Source: Anoxybacteroides voinovskiense (GTDB taxonomy: Bacteria; Bacillota; Bacilli; Bacillales; Anoxybacillaceae). From it: DNA of 64,000 nt. The stretch is taken from positions 122,752 through 186,751 of the forward strand of contig NZ_JACIDE010000004.1 in assembly GCF_014196205.1 (NCBI RefSeq), read 5' to 3'. The notes beneath the pieces are model-generated. The model ran no database searches and was not told the DNA's origin. It saw only the letters and a list, made by a program, of their open reading frames with translations. A program made the position numbers and the translations under genes. Below are positions 1-8,975 of this stretch, one piece after another (the stretch's first letter is position 1; every line of letters begins with the position of its first letter).

Positions 1-294
1 GTGCACCCCTGCAGCAAAGCAATCTTCTGCCACTATATGATGCAAGTTGTGATTAATCAAAACGGAAACGGCATTTAATCGCTCTTTCTCCAACATCACA
101 CGATAATCCGTATATACAGTAGGACGTTTACCTAACCGTTTTTCCACTTCTAAAGCAAAATTCTCTGCTTTTTCCTGCTGAATGTCACAAACCGCTGACA
201 ACTCAAATGTTTCTAACTTTTTTTTCTTTAATTCTTCTAACCCTTCAACATGTGCAATCGAAATACCCCCGCAACCGATAAAACCTAATTTCAT
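1..294 (-). CDS. Gfo/Idh/MocA family oxidoreductase, N-terminal part (cut by window edge)
   Basis: The first 98 codons of an NAD(P)-dependent sugar or polyol dehydrogenase. The protein begins MKLGFIGCGGISIAHVEGL, a Rossmann strand and glycine-rich dinucleotide-binding turn at residues 3-12, and continues through a helical segment typical of the family; the catalytic EKP region lies beyond the edge. The ATG at 294-292 has a ribosome binding site AAAGGAG (minus strand, 305-311). It is the last visible gene of a minus-strand sugar cluster, so a role in sugar or sugar-alcohol oxidation is likely but the substrate cannot be told. A structured mobile repeat (315-565) lies directly upstream of the ribosome binding site and separates it from the DUF624 gene. 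Confidence 0.8.
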   Translation of the reverse strand, partial: MKLGFIGCGGISIAHVEGLEELKKKKLETFELSAVCDIQQEKAENFALEVEKRLGKRPTVYTDYRVMLEKERLNAVSVLINHNLHHIVAEDCFAAGVH

Positions 295-314
295 TGAAGT
301 TCTCTCCTTTTTAA

Positions 315-565
315 CACGAGTGTTGATTATCATTATTTTACCGTAATAATATGGCAATATGACTATATAACTAGTTAAAACGAGGGAGTGAACCAAGCTT
401 TTCCATACCCTAACAAAAACATCAGTGGGCAAATGAATTTGCTCGTAAAGCGTTTATCGTTTAGAAAGGGCATGCACATGGTATACCCAGTCGGCAAGCG
501 AGTTTAGTCGACCTCGGCAAAAAGCCATAAATATGACAATATTAATTGGTTAATAAACACTCCTT
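315..565. mobile_element. MITE-like structured repeat, copy 1 (more decayed)
   Basis: A 251-bp non-coding element. The left end reads CACGAGTGTTGATTA (315-329) and the right end, reverse-complemented, AAGGAGTGTTTATTA (565-551). Flanks CCTTTTTAA (306-314) and CCTTTTAA (566-573) look like a target duplication with a one-base change. Internal segments match the copy at 30958-31206 in the same order: GGGCAAATG hairpin near 430-450, GGGCATGC near 469, CAGTCGGCAAGCGA near 487, GTCGAC near 508 and GGCAAAAAGC near 518. It encodes no protein. The insertion lies between the DUF624 gene and the ribosome binding site of the oxidoreductase gene, so it may change expression of the latter. Confidence 0.75.
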
Positions 566-584
566 CCTTTTAACGTTTGTTTCC

Positions 585-1199
585 CTATTCAAATTCGTTT
601 TTCTTTATATTCAGAGCTTGATTAAACGTTACTTGAGACAAGTAGTAAACTATAGTTGCAAACGGAGTTCCAATGATAAAAACAGAAGCTGGGTAGGTGT
701 ATAAAAGCACACCACCGATACCTCCTACGATTAATAAAATAAGTGTGATGAGTGGGTTCATGAGTGAAAAGAAAAAGGCATTTCTAATTACTATTTTCCA
801 ACTTAAGTCAAAATGAACCATAATAGGAAAAATATAGATTGAGATAGTACTAAACAAAACAATGCCAATTACCCATACAACATAAAGAATCAATTGGAAA
901 ACAGACGTTTCTGGATTGATGTACACATAATCAAAGAATAAGAAGACGGCAAATGCGCTCCATAAAATCGATATGATAAAGCTTTGCTTGAAATTCTCCT
1001 TAAACATCTTAAAAAAACTTTTAAAAATACCTTCTGATTCCTTTTTTAATATTCGTTTACGGACAACACCGAACATCGCCGCTGTTGCGGGGAAAAAGGT
1101 GATTAAAGGGAGAGAAGCAATCACCCATAATAAATTTAAAAGAAATAAATCTACAATGATATTTAAAGTTTGAAATAGTCTGTTGTTTAAATCGTTCAT
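585..1199 (-). CDS. DUF624 (YesL-like) membrane protein
   Basis: A 204-residue integral membrane protein of the DUF624/YesL family. It opens with MNDLNNRLFQTLNIIVDLF, the usual start of the family, and shows about five hydrophobic segments near residues 16-45, 75-95, 100-125, 145-170 and 172-195. The ATG is preceded by GGGGGATTTAGC. Family members sit beside carbohydrate ABC transporter genes in Firmicutes and have no proven biochemical role. Here it follows the GH32 gene by 27 bases on the same strand, so it is probably co-transcribed with the sugar cluster. Function inferred only from family and neighbourhood. Confidence 0.85.
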   Translation of the reverse strand: MNDLNNRLFQTLNIIVDLFLLNLLWVIASLPLITFFPATAAMFGVVRKRILKKESEGIFKSFFKMFKENFKQSFIISILWSAFAVFLFFDYVYINPETSVFQLILYVVWVIGIVLFSTISIYIFPIMVHFDLSWKIVIRNAFFFSLMNPLITLILLIVGGIGGVLLYTYPASVFIIGTPFATIVYYLSQVTFNQALNIKKNEFE

Positions 1200-1226
1200 G
1201 CTAAATCCCCCATCACCTTTTTAAGA

Positions 1227-2735
1227 CTATTTACTCCATATTGATTTTAACATATATAGTTCTAAAGAATTTAATTTAACTTTGCCACCTTTTGCATACA
1301 GTTCGATTTGATTGCTTTCAGGGCTTGGGAAGATTAGATCTGTAATGACTAATTCCCCCTCATTTCCAAATACTTCTACTGATGACCAATCAACAAAAAT
1401 ATGAAATTTGACTTTGTTATCTTGCGGAACCAAATTTCCATTATGTACTCCAACAAATGACTCATGGAAACTAGAATCTCCTGATTTTGTACGATCAATA
1501 AACATCTCTCGCTTTTCTGTATCATATCCAATAATTGTTTCTTCATAGGCCGATTTGCAAACTTTAAATCCGAATACAGTTGCTGTATCCAGTTCAAATT
1601 CTGCGATAATTTCAAGTTGATTCCCCAACTCATTCGATAATATATTTTCGTTAGGTGTGATGATTTCACTATTTAAAAAAATCGCTTTATCACGAATAAC
1701 CTGCAATTCTTTGACTGGAGTTTGAACGAGACGAATACCGTCTTTCGTAGTTTTCAATGAAAGTACTCTTGGAATCGTCATCGCGCCACGCCATTCTTTC
1801 GTTGGGATAACATTGGCATATTTCCAGTTACTCATCCACCCGACATAAATTCTTCTTCCATCTTCCTGGGGGATATCTGACCAAGATACCCCTGCATAAT
1901 TATCACGACCTTTATCTACCCATAACGTTTCTTCAGGTGCATACTCATTAGTAAATGTTTTTCCATCAAAGCTTCCAATAAAATATTGCGTACGTGATCC
2001 TTCTTCGTATGCTGGATTGTCACCTATACTAACAAATAATACCCATTTTTTATGATTTGGATTACCATCCACAGCTAGCTCAAATAAGTCAGGACACTCC
2101 CATACTCCTTGGTGTGAGCCTTGATTTTCTCCGAACTCACTAGCAAAATCCCAGTCTTTTAAGTTTGGAGAGGTATATAACCTTACTGTTTGACCTGCTG
2201 CTAAAACCATCACCCATTGATTCGTTTCTTTATGCCAGAACACTTTTGGATCCCTAAAATCAGTGATACTTTCATCAGTGAGAACGGGGTTCCCTTCATA
2301 CTTTTCCCAAGTACGCCCATTGTCTTTACTATAAGCAAGACTCTGTCTTTGTCTCGGGCTGTCTGAATTAGGGTACGTGTCTGCATGAGTAAAAATTGCT
2401 ACTAATCCCGACTTTCCATCAAAAAAACCACTAGTATCATTCCAATCTACGACTGCACTTCCTGAAAAAATCATCCCATGCTCGTCTGGCGCCAATGCTA
2501 TTGGAAGTTGTTCCCAGTGGATAAGATCCTTACTTACTGCGTGTCCCCAATGCATAGGACCCCATGTTATTCCGTTGGGATGATATTGATAAAAAAGGTG
2601 ATATTCACCATTGTAATATACCATTCCATTAGGATCATTCATCCATTGCCTCTCTGGGGAGAAGTGAAACTGCGGACGATAATTTTCTGTATAATAAGAT
2701 TGTTTAACCCCAATGTTCTTCATCTCTCTGCTCAT
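1227..2735 (-). CDS. Glycoside hydrolase family 32 beta-fructosidase (sucrose/levan/inulin hydrolase), cytoplasmic
   Basis: A 502-residue GH32 enzyme that releases fructose from beta-fructosides. Catalytic landmarks are visible: the nucleophile Asp34 in WMNDPNG, Asp162 in the FRDPK motif and the acid/base Glu213 in WECPD. A beta-sandwich follows from about residue 340. There is no signal peptide, so it acts inside the cell on imported sugars. Start choice is open: ATG 2735 lies directly against AAAGG, whereas ATG 2723 (codon 5) has better spacing. It lies 19 bases after the fructokinase gene. The choice between sucrose-6-phosphate hydrolase and exo-levanase/inulinase cannot be made from sequence alone; an ABC importer rather than a PTS in the cluster favours unphosphorylated oligosaccharides. 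Confidence 0.92.
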   Translation of the reverse strand: MSREMKNIGVKQSYYTENYRPQFHFSPERQWMNDPNGMVYYNGEYHLFYQYHPNGITWGPMHWGHAVSKDLIHWEQLPIALAPDEHGMIFSGSAVVDWNDTSGFFDGKSGLVAIFTHADTYPNSDSPRQRQSLAYSKDNGRTWEKYEGNPVLTDESITDFRDPKVFWHKETNQWVMVLAAGQTVRLYTSPNLKDWDFASEFGENQGSHQGVWECPDLFELAVDGNPNHKKWVLFVSIGDNPAYEEGSRTQYFIGSFDGKTFTNEYAPEETLWVDKGRDNYAGVSWSDIPQEDGRRIYVGWMSNWKYANVIPTKEWRGAMTIPRVLSLKTTKDGIRLVQTPVKELQVIRDKAIFLNSEIITPNENILSNELGNQLEIIAEFELDTATVFGFKVCKSAYEETIIGYDTEKREMFIDRTKSGDSSFHESFVGVHNGNLVPQDNKVKFHIFVDWSSVEVFGNEGELVITDLIFPSPESNQIELYAKGGKVKLNSLELYMLKSIWSK

Positions 2736-2754
2736 CCTTTCGCATTTACTATGT

Positions 2755-3720
2755 CTATTCTTTATTTAATAATCGTTCCACTTGTTCCATTGTTGGCATA
2801 CTTGGAATTCCGCCTTTTTCCTCTGTAGCAAGCGCCCCTAATGCATTAGCAAATGTAACGATTCCTACTAAATCAGGAGTAGTTAGTTCATGTAACGGTT
2901 TATTTGTTTCAAGAAGTTTATATAAGACACCACCTAGAAAAGCATCCCCTGCTCCCGTCGTATCTATTGCTTTCACCCTAAATCCTTCTTTGCTACCATG
3001 GTCTTTTTTCGAGCGATAAAAACAGCCTTTTGATCCTAACGTTACAAAGATTAGAGAAGTATCGTATTGTGCATGTAACACTTCTGTTCCTTTTACGACA
3101 TCACTATACCCCGTTAAAAATTCAAGCTCTTCCTCTGACAGTTTAACGATGTCCGCATATTCCAGTCCTTTCAACATCATTTCCTTTGCATCATCTAGAG
3201 ATTCCCATAAAGGAATACGTAAATTCGGATCATAGGAGATGATTTTCTTATGTTTTTTAGCATACAGTAGCGCTGTGAAAGTTGCTGTAGCTGCAGGATC
3301 ATTTGTTAAAGACAAAGAACCGAAATGAAAGATGCGCGATTGTTTTATCAATTCTTCGTTGATTTCATCTCTATCAAGCATAATATCAGCACCCGGATTT
3401 CGATAAAAACTAAAAGAACGATCACCGTTTTCATCTAGGTGCACAAAAGCCAAAGTTGTATTTACATGATCTGAGAATAATAGGTTACTTGTATCAATGT
3501 TATGTTCTTGTAAAACACTCCTTAGAAAGTGACCGAATTGATCATTGCCCACTTTACCAATGAAGGCCGTTTTCTTATCTAGTTTTGAAAGGGCAACAAG
3601 AACATTTGCTGGCGCTCCTCCAGGATTTGTTTCAAATAAAATATTCCCTTTATCAGAGTGGTCTGATGGAGTAAAATCGATTAATAATTCCCCTAATGCT
3701 GTTACATCATACATACACAT
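2755..3720 (-). CDS. scrK: Fructokinase (PfkB/ribokinase family)
   Basis: A 321-residue PfkB-family sugar kinase that would phosphorylate fructose with ATP. It has the N-terminal glycine-rich sugar-binding region (GGAPANVLVALSKL, about residues 34-47) and the C-terminal signature DTTGAGDAFLGG (about 253-264) with the catalytic Asp and anion-hole glycines. The start could be ATG 3720 or ATG 3714; AGAGG is better spaced for the second. Upstream of GH32 in the same operon, it would process the fructose released by that enzyme. Specificity for fructose is inferred from the GH32 neighbour and close similarity to bacterial fructokinases. Confidence 0.88.
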   Translation of the reverse strand: MCMYDVTALGELLIDFTPSDHSDKGNILFETNPGGAPANVLVALSKLDKKTAFIGKVGNDQFGHFLRSVLQEHNIDTSNLLFSDHVNTTLAFVHLDENGDRSFSFYRNPGADIMLDRDEINEELIKQSRIFHFGSLSLTNDPAATATFTALLYAKKHKKIISYDPNLRIPLWESLDDAKEMMLKGLEYADIVKLSEEELEFLTGYSDVVKGTEVLHAQYDTSLIFVTLGSKGCFYRSKKDHGSKEGFRVKAIDTTGAGDAFLGGVLYKLLETNKPLHELTTPDLVGIVTFANALGALATEEKGGIPSMPTMEQVERLLNKE

Positions 3721-3770
3721 CGCCTCTTCTTTTTTCTACATTGATGCTCCTATATAGAGAATAAAAGCGA

Positions 3771-3795
3771 AGCCAGACCGTATTCTTGTCTGGCT
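3771..3795 (-). terminator. Stem-loop between binding-protein and fructokinase genes
   Basis: AGCCAGAC (3771-3778) pairs with GTCTGGCT (3788-3795), with a 9-base loop; on the minus strand it is followed by a U-containing run (CTTTTATT). It lies 20 bases after the binding-protein stop. It may be a partial terminator or an RNA-stabilising hairpin that raises binding-protein mRNA relative to the kinase and hydrolase. Confidence 0.7.
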
Positions 3796-3814
3796 TTAGA
3801 TGGTTTTTAACGGA

Positions 3815-5449
3815 TTACTTTTTTCCATTAAATTTGTCTAAATCTTTTTGGTAAATTTTCATTAATTCATCTAGTCCCATGGCTTTTAGTTGAGCAACAT
3901 AGTCATCCCACTCTTCTTCAATTCCACCCTCAATCAGCCATTTCGCCTCTTTTTGTTTTACAAACTCTTTAATCTCCGGCTCGATCGAATTGATTTTATC
4001 TAAATCTTCAGGACTAAAGAAGATGAATGGATAATTTTCTTTTACCATATATGGTCTATAGTATTTATCAAGGATTTGCAATCGTTCTTTTGCTCGCGGC
4101 TCCATGTCAACAACTTTACCAAAGTACTCCCGCAACACAACGAACGGACCACCTGGAGCGACTTTTTGACGATATTCCCCCATTGCCACTCCTTTCGGAA
4201 GCTCTTTATTTACCAACATCCCGTTTTTGTCTTCTTCATAAATTTCCCCGATCGGTCCCCAATTGATTTGCGCTGACATTTTTGGCTCATATAATTGATC
4301 AACCCAACGCATTGTAATTTCAGGATGCTTGTTCGCTGATGTAATCACAAACGCATCTCTTCCATATTCAGAATAATTGGAACGACCGATAATAATTTTT
4401 CCATCCTTTCCTTTTAGCGGAGGTAAAACAGCATAATCCTTCACACGATCTGTCCCCACTACTTCTGTGTTCTCCCACCAGATAAAAGAGCCAAGAGTCG
4501 GATCCTTTGTTTTCCCTTTTGCAAATAAATCTTCCACTTTTTGTGTGACAACTTCTGGATCAATTAAACCCTCTTTCACCCATCCGTGAAAATACTTAAT
4601 TGCTTCTTTAAATTCCGGTTGAACGGCCGCAAAGAGAACTTTTCCATCTCTTACAACCCGGTAATCTCCTCCTGAAGAAACAGGTAGTCCAAACAAACCT
4701 ATTAAGTCACCTTCGTTTCCACACCAGCCATTAAACCAAAAAGTAAGTGGGATTTCATCTTTTTTTCCATTGCCATTTGGATCTCTTTCTTTGAAGGCTT
4801 TCAGAACATCGTGATATTCCTCAAGTGTAGTTGGCATTTTCAGTCCTAGCTTATCCAACCATGCTTTGTTAATGAACATAATGTTTGGCATTCCTATTAA
4901 ATCCATTTCTTCAGCCCGAGGCAGAGAGTAAATGTGACCGTCCGGTGCTGTAACAATTTTCTTTAACTCAGGTCTTTGCTCAAATATTTTCTTCAAATTC
5001 GGAGCATACTTGTCTATTAAATCCTCCAAAGGGATAATTGTTCCATTTTGTCCATATTTGATGAGATCATAGTCAGAGAAGCCGGATGCATAAAACGCAT
5101 CTGGAAGGTCGCCACTTGCAAGCATCAAATTCTTCTTTTCTTGGTATCCATCACCTGGAATATTCGTCCATTTAATTTTTACGTTTGTAGCTTTTTCAAG
5201 ACGTTTAAAAATAGTCATTTCAGAATAGTCAGGCGCAAGAGGAGATTTAGGTGAAACAAATTTCAAAGTAACTTGTTTATCAACGATTGGTAACCCTGTT
5301 TTGTGAAATCCAACATCCTCTTCTTTTTTCTCGTTATTCGACACCTTCTGTGCATCGGTACATCCCGCTAATGCGATAGAAACCCCCAACCCTAAAGCCA
5401 AGAACGTTGACACTTTCTTTTTGACGCTTTTCTTTATTGATTGGATCAT
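3815..5449 (-). CDS. ABC transporter substrate-binding lipoprotein (LipO/YtcQ type)
   Basis: A 544-residue extracellular solute-binding protein anchored by lipid. The N terminus has lysines, a hydrophobic stretch and the lipobox ALAGC with the lipidated Cys at residue 30. The body has family-1 binding-protein features such as WLDKLGLKMPTTLEEYHDVL (about 193-212). Length, and pairing with two LplB/LplC-type permeases without an ATPase gene, match the large oligosaccharide binders of Bacillus and Paenibacillus. AGGAGG lies upstream of the ATG. Substrate is inferred as fructo-oligosaccharide from the GH32 and kinase genes that follow. A shared MsmX-like ATPase encoded elsewhere would be needed. 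Confidence 0.92.
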   Translation of the reverse strand: MIQSIKKSVKKKVSTFLALGLGVSIALAGCTDAQKVSNNEKKEEDVGFHKTGLPIVDKQVTLKFVSPKSPLAPDYSEMTIFKRLEKATNVKIKWTNIPGDGYQEKKNLMLASGDLPDAFYASGFSDYDLIKYGQNGTIIPLEDLIDKYAPNLKKIFEQRPELKKIVTAPDGHIYSLPRAEEMDLIGMPNIMFINKAWLDKLGLKMPTTLEEYHDVLKAFKERDPNGNGKKDEIPLTFWFNGWCGNEGDLIGLFGLPVSSGGDYRVVRDGKVLFAAVQPEFKEAIKYFHGWVKEGLIDPEVVTQKVEDLFAKGKTKDPTLGSFIWWENTEVVGTDRVKDYAVLPPLKGKDGKIIIGRSNYSEYGRDAFVITSANKHPEITMRWVDQLYEPKMSAQINWGPIGEIYEEDKNGMLVNKELPKGVAMGEYRQKVAPGGPFVVLREYFGKVVDMEPRAKERLQILDKYYRPYMVKENYPFIFFSPEDLDKINSIEPEIKEFVKQKEAKWLIEGGIEEEWDDYVAQLKAMGLDELMKIYQKDLDKFNGKK

Positions 5450-5670
5450 TTACGTTTACCTCCTCACTATTTTACTAATACCCCTTTTTTGTAAACCGAT
5501 AAATCAAGTGCCACTTTCAGCAAAGAACCAAAATGTAAAAATTAGTAAAAATATAGAATAACCACCCCCTTATATACAATTTGGAACTTTCAGGTTTTTT
5601 GTCTTTTATCAAGCAATCGTTATTTTTCATCAACCATAAGTTAAACCTTCTAGTTGTATTTATATAGATA

Positions 5671-6585
5671 TCAACCTTTTATCCCTCCGATCATAACACC
5701 TTTGACAAAATATTTTTGTACAAATGGATATGCAATGAGTAAAGGGATGGAAGCTACAATAATCACACCATATTTAATCAATTCTGAAACCCTTTGCTTT
5801 GCTGCTAACGAATCCAAATCACCTATCATCTGTGTTGAAGCTTCGTTTTGGATTAAAATGTTTCGCAAAATTAGCTGTAACGGATATAACTTTTCATTAT
5901 TCAAATAGATCAGTGCATCGAAATATGAGTTCCAATGCCCTACTGCATAAAACAAGACCATAACAGCGACAATCGGTTTCGATAAAGGTAATACAATCTT
6001 CCAGAAAAATTTTGCATCAGAACAACCATCGATTTTAGCTGATTCTAGCAATTCATTAGGGATCGTCGTTTCAAAATATGTTTTTGCGACAATTAGGTTC
6101 CAAACAGCTACAGCTTTCGGTAGAATCAAAGCCCACATAGTATTTAGTAAACCTAAATTTTTTACTATTAAATAAGTAGGAATTAATCCGCCAGAGAAAA
6201 ACATTGTAAATAGAAAGAAGGACATAATGATGCGTTTTCCATACAAATCTTTACGAGATAAAGCATAAGCAGCAGTCAGGGTGCAAGATATATTAACCAA
6301 CGTACCTACCAACGTATAGATTATTGAGTTTTTATATCCTATCCAGATTTTAGGATCATTAAAAATTCGTTTATACCCTTCAAATGTAACTTCTTTAGGC
6401 AAAAACCACACTTTGCCTTGGTGAATCATATTTGGATCACTAATTGAAGCAATAATAATAAAGTACAATGGGTAAATGACCAAAATTAATATAACAGCTA
6501 TTAAAACATAGTTGATAATATCGAATATTTTGTCTTCTTTAGATCTTCTTGTTATTTTAGTTTTTTCAAAAGATAATACATTCAC
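5671..6585 (-). CDS. ABC sugar transporter permease (LplC/YtcP type)
   Basis: A 304-residue inner-membrane permease with six predicted membrane segments. The EAA loop is near residues 195-215 (ELLESAKIDGCSDAKFFWKI). The C terminus GVMIGGIKG is typical of LplC/YtcP proteins. It starts with GTG at 6585 behind AAAGGAGGGGGAAAGC and lies 19 bases after the partner permease. Together they form the membrane channel for the sugar bound by the downstream lipoprotein. The 221 bases between this gene and the binding-protein gene hold no ORF. Confidence 0.92.
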   Translation of the reverse strand: MNVLSFEKTKITRRSKEDKIFDIINYVLIAVILILVIYPLYFIIIASISDPNMIHQGKVWFLPKEVTFEGYKRIFNDPKIWIGYKNSIIYTLVGTLVNISCTLTAAYALSRKDLYGKRIIMSFFLFTMFFSGGLIPTYLIVKNLGLLNTMWALILPKAVAVWNLIVAKTYFETTIPNELLESAKIDGCSDAKFFWKIVLPLSKPIVAVMVLFYAVGHWNSYFDALIYLNNEKLYPLQLILRNILIQNEASTQMIGDLDSLAAKQRVSELIKYGVIIVASIPLLIAYPFVQKYFVKGVMIGGIKG

Positions 6586-6604
6586 GCTTTCCCCCTCCTT
6601 TCAT

Positions 6605-7561
6605 TTACCATAACCCCTGTCCAGAAATCTTTTTTGCAAACTTATTGACTGCTATCAATAAGATGAGATTAATCACTGCATTAAATAACCCTACTGCCGC
6701 CGAAAAGCTATATTGTGCTTGCTGTAATCCCATTTTATATACATAGGTCGGAATAACTTCTGCTGACGGTTGATTTAGCGGAGTTTGTAATAAGTATGCT
6801 TTTTCAAAGCCAACGTTCATAATATTACCCACTGACAAAATTAGTACAATTACAGCAGTAGGCATAATTGCCGGGATGTCTACATGTAAAATTCGTTGCC
6901 ATTTGTTTGCCCCATCGACAACTGCCGCTTCATGCAGTTCTGGATTCACTCCTGCAAGTGCTGCTAAGTAGATGATGGCTGCCCATCCTGTTTCTTGCCA
7001 TACACCTGATGCAACGTATAGTGGTTTAAACCATTCCGGTTTAGCCATAAATGAGATAGGTTCACCTCCAAAAATCATAATAATGTTGTTGACAAGTCCG
7101 TTGTTTGAAAAGAATACATAAATCATCCCAGCTAAGACAACAACCGAAATAAAATGTGGTGCGTAAACGACAGTTTGGACAAATCGCTTATATTTTTCGC
7201 TTCTAATCTGATTCAGCATGAGTGCTAATAAAATTGGGAGAGGGAATCCAACGATTAATTGCAAAACACTTAACCCTAAGGTATTTTTAATAAGTCTCCA
7301 AAATTGGTACGAATCAAAAAATCTCTCAAAATGCTTAAATCCAACCCAAGGACTGGATATAATTCCTTTTGTTGCGACAAAATCTTTAAATGCGATTAGC
7401 ACCCCATACATAGGTAAATAATGAAAAATAATAAAATAAATAATTGTTGGTAAAATAAACAAATAAAGTTGATAATTTTGTAAAATTTTCTTTGTATAGG
7501 TATATTTCCTAAGCACAACAGGAGAAACTATTTCCGTATTATCCTTTACTGACACCTTCAT
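6605..7561 (-). CDS. ABC sugar transporter permease (LplB/YteP type)
   Basis: The partner permease, 318 residues from the preferred start. It has six membrane segments and the EAA motif near the middle (ELHEAAVVDGANKWQRILHV). An in-frame ATG lies 21 bases upstream at 7582, but the AGGAGG (minus strand, just after that ATG) favours ATG 7561 (MKVSVKDN). First gene of the transporter operon, downstream of a 340-base leader with LacI-type operator sequences. The C-terminal ISGQGLW ending is common in this subfamily. Confidence 0.9.
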   Translation of the reverse strand: MKVSVKDNTEIVSPVVLRKYTYTKKILQNYQLYLFILPTIIYFIIFHYLPMYGVLIAFKDFVATKGIISSPWVGFKHFERFFDSYQFWRLIKNTLGLSVLQLIVGFPLPILLALMLNQIRSEKYKRFVQTVVYAPHFISVVVLAGMIYVFFSNNGLVNNIIMIFGGEPISFMAKPEWFKPLYVASGVWQETGWAAIIYLAALAGVNPELHEAAVVDGANKWQRILHVDIPAIMPTAVIVLILSVGNIMNVGFEKAYLLQTPLNQPSAEVIPTYVYKMGLQQAQYSFSAAVGLFNAVINLILLIAVNKFAKKISGQGLW

Positions 7562-7582
7562 CTTTTTTCGCGCCTCCTTCAT

Positions 7583-7916
7583 ATTGATTAACGTTTCGAT
7601 CCTACAAAAATATCCATGGACAAATTTTACTTATAACCCTTGATGTAAATTACTCTTTCCCATAATGGATTGTAACCGCAAACAGTTTAGATAGAGGTTC
7701 TTTTTAAGTGATGTTTCTACATTTTCAAAAATACAGTTTTTTCTGTGAAAATAAAGGGTTCATGAACGGTTATTTTCATTCTTGGGTGGCGAGAAAAACT
7801 TCCTCATGGGTGTTTTATTAACAAAAATATACTTAATTACCATATAAATCGATTTCTAAACCCTTTAAAAAAATAACTATAAATAAAATACCTAAGAAAT
7901 CGACATCCTCAACAAT
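7583..7916 (-). promoter_or_regulatory. Promoter/operator region of the sugar ABC operon
   Basis: No gene. On the minus strand a possible promoter reads TTGAGG, 16 bases, TATTTT (about 7910-7883), with an operator-like half-site GATTTCTTA (7894-7902) between the boxes. A second site downstream carries the palindrome AAATCGATTT (7846-7855). Both resemble the better palindrome before the repressor gene (8954-8967). This supports repression of the importer operon by the adjacent LacI-type protein. Promoter boxes are weak matches and are inferred. Confidence 0.55.
7846..7855. promoter_or_regulatory. LacI-type operator candidate O2
   Basis: Perfect 10-bp palindrome AAATCGATTT with a central CG, extended on one side to AGAAATCGATTT on the minus strand. 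It matches the core of the repressor-gene operator at 8954-8967, and lies in the leader of the permease operon. Confidence 0.6.
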
Positions 7917-8915
7917 CTATGCAGACTCTCTTTTTATTAATCGAATGGATAAATTAACAGATTTGATACTGCTAAAGTCCTTCTCCCCTTTAAGAACCTG
8001 AACCATACATTCAATCGATGTTTTTGCAATATCATCAATCGGTTGATATATGGTAGTTAAACTTGGTTGTATGATTTTCGCAATTGGGTTATCATCGAAA
8101 CCAACAACGGCCAACTCTTCTGGAACTTTAACTCCATTTTTATTTGCTTCTGAAATAATTCCAACAGCTACCTCATCACTTCCAGTAAATACTGCAGTTG
8201 GCCGTTCATGTAGGCCCAGTAGCTGGTAGAAAATCTCTCTGCCACTCTCAATATCAAAAGCATTATTCATTACAAAGGATTCATCAAAAGGTATCTCGAA
8301 TTCTTGGAATGCTCTTAAAAACCCTTTTTTTCTTTCTAACCCTGATCGACTATCATCGCCGCTAATACAAAAAGCAATTCGTTTGTGCCCCTGTTTTATC
8401 AAATATTGTGCAGCAATATATCCTCCATATTCATGGTCAATTTTTATGCTTGGAATATCAGCCTCTTCATCTAAAAAAGACTCGTTGCACATAAGAACTG
8501 GACCATATTGCAAGTAGTTTTTTATTTTTTTCCATGAATTTCTCACTGACGCCATAACAACCCCATCAACTTGGCGAGTCTTTAATAAGTCTAAAAAACT
8601 AAGTTCATCCTTTTCAATGTTGCGCGATTGGCAGATTAATAGTTTGTATCCTAACTTTTCCGCTTCAATTCCCATCGTTTGTACTAATCTACTGAAGAAT
8701 GTGTTTGAAATAAGTGGAACAATAACGGCAATTGTTTTTGTTTGTTTAGTTCGCAAGTTTCTTGCAGAAACATTAGGAATAAACCCTAATTCATCCATTG
8801 CCTTCAATACTTTCTTGCGAATCTCCTCATTTACTGTAGGTACATTGTTAATAACTCTTGAAACACTCGCTCTTGATACACCAGCTAATTTTGCCACATC
8901 AGAAATCGTTTTCAA
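7917..8915 (-). CDS. LacI-family transcriptional repressor of the sugar cluster
   Basis: A LacI/GalR regulator of about 332 residues. An N-terminal helix-turn-helix (TISDVAKLAGVSRASVSRVI) is followed by the hinge helix (SARNLRTKQTKT) and a periplasmic-binding-protein-like effector domain from IAVIVPLI. The reading frame stays open to an ATG at 8975, but that start would lie upstream of the operator palindrome at 8954-8967 and has no ribosome binding site. TTG 8913-8915 is preceded by GGAGAGGAAG with 8-base spacing and puts the HTH at the usual place, so it is preferred. Divergent in role but parallel in direction to the ABC operon that starts 330 bases downstream. The effector is probably a fructoside or fructose derivative. 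Confidence 0.88.
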   Translation of the reverse strand: MKTISDVAKLAGVSRASVSRVINNVPTVNEEIRKKVLKAMDELGFIPNVSARNLRTKQTKTIAVIVPLISNTFFSRLVQTMGIEAEKLGYKLLICQSRNIEKDELSFLDLLKTRQVDGVVMASVRNSWKKIKNYLQYGPVLMCNESFLDEEADIPSIKIDHEYGGYIAAQYLIKQGHKRIAFCISGDDSRSGLERKKGFLRAFQEFEIPFDESFVMNNAFDIESGREIFYQLLGLHERPTAVFTGSDEVAVGIISEANKNGVKVPEELAVVGFDDNPIAKIIQPSLTTIYQPIDDIAKTSIECMVQVLKGEKDFSSIKSVNLSIRLIKRESA

Positions 8916-8953
8916 AACTATATCTTCCTCTCCAAGTTGCATCTTCTTATCCG

Positions 8954-8967
8954 AGAAATCGATTTCT
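8954..8967. promoter_or_regulatory. LacI-type operator O1 (autoregulation)
   Basis: Perfect 14-bp palindrome AGAAATCGATTTCT with the central CG typical of LacI/GalR operators, about 40 bases upstream of the preferred TTG start. Related sequences lie at 7846-7855 and, as a half-site, at 7894-7903. Confidence 0.7.
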
Positions 8968-8975
8968 TGAACCAA

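Noticed and set aside
7585..7605. Possible catabolite-responsive element (cre) before the permease operon
   Set aside because: ATCGAAACGTTAATCA has mismatches at key positions of the cre consensus.
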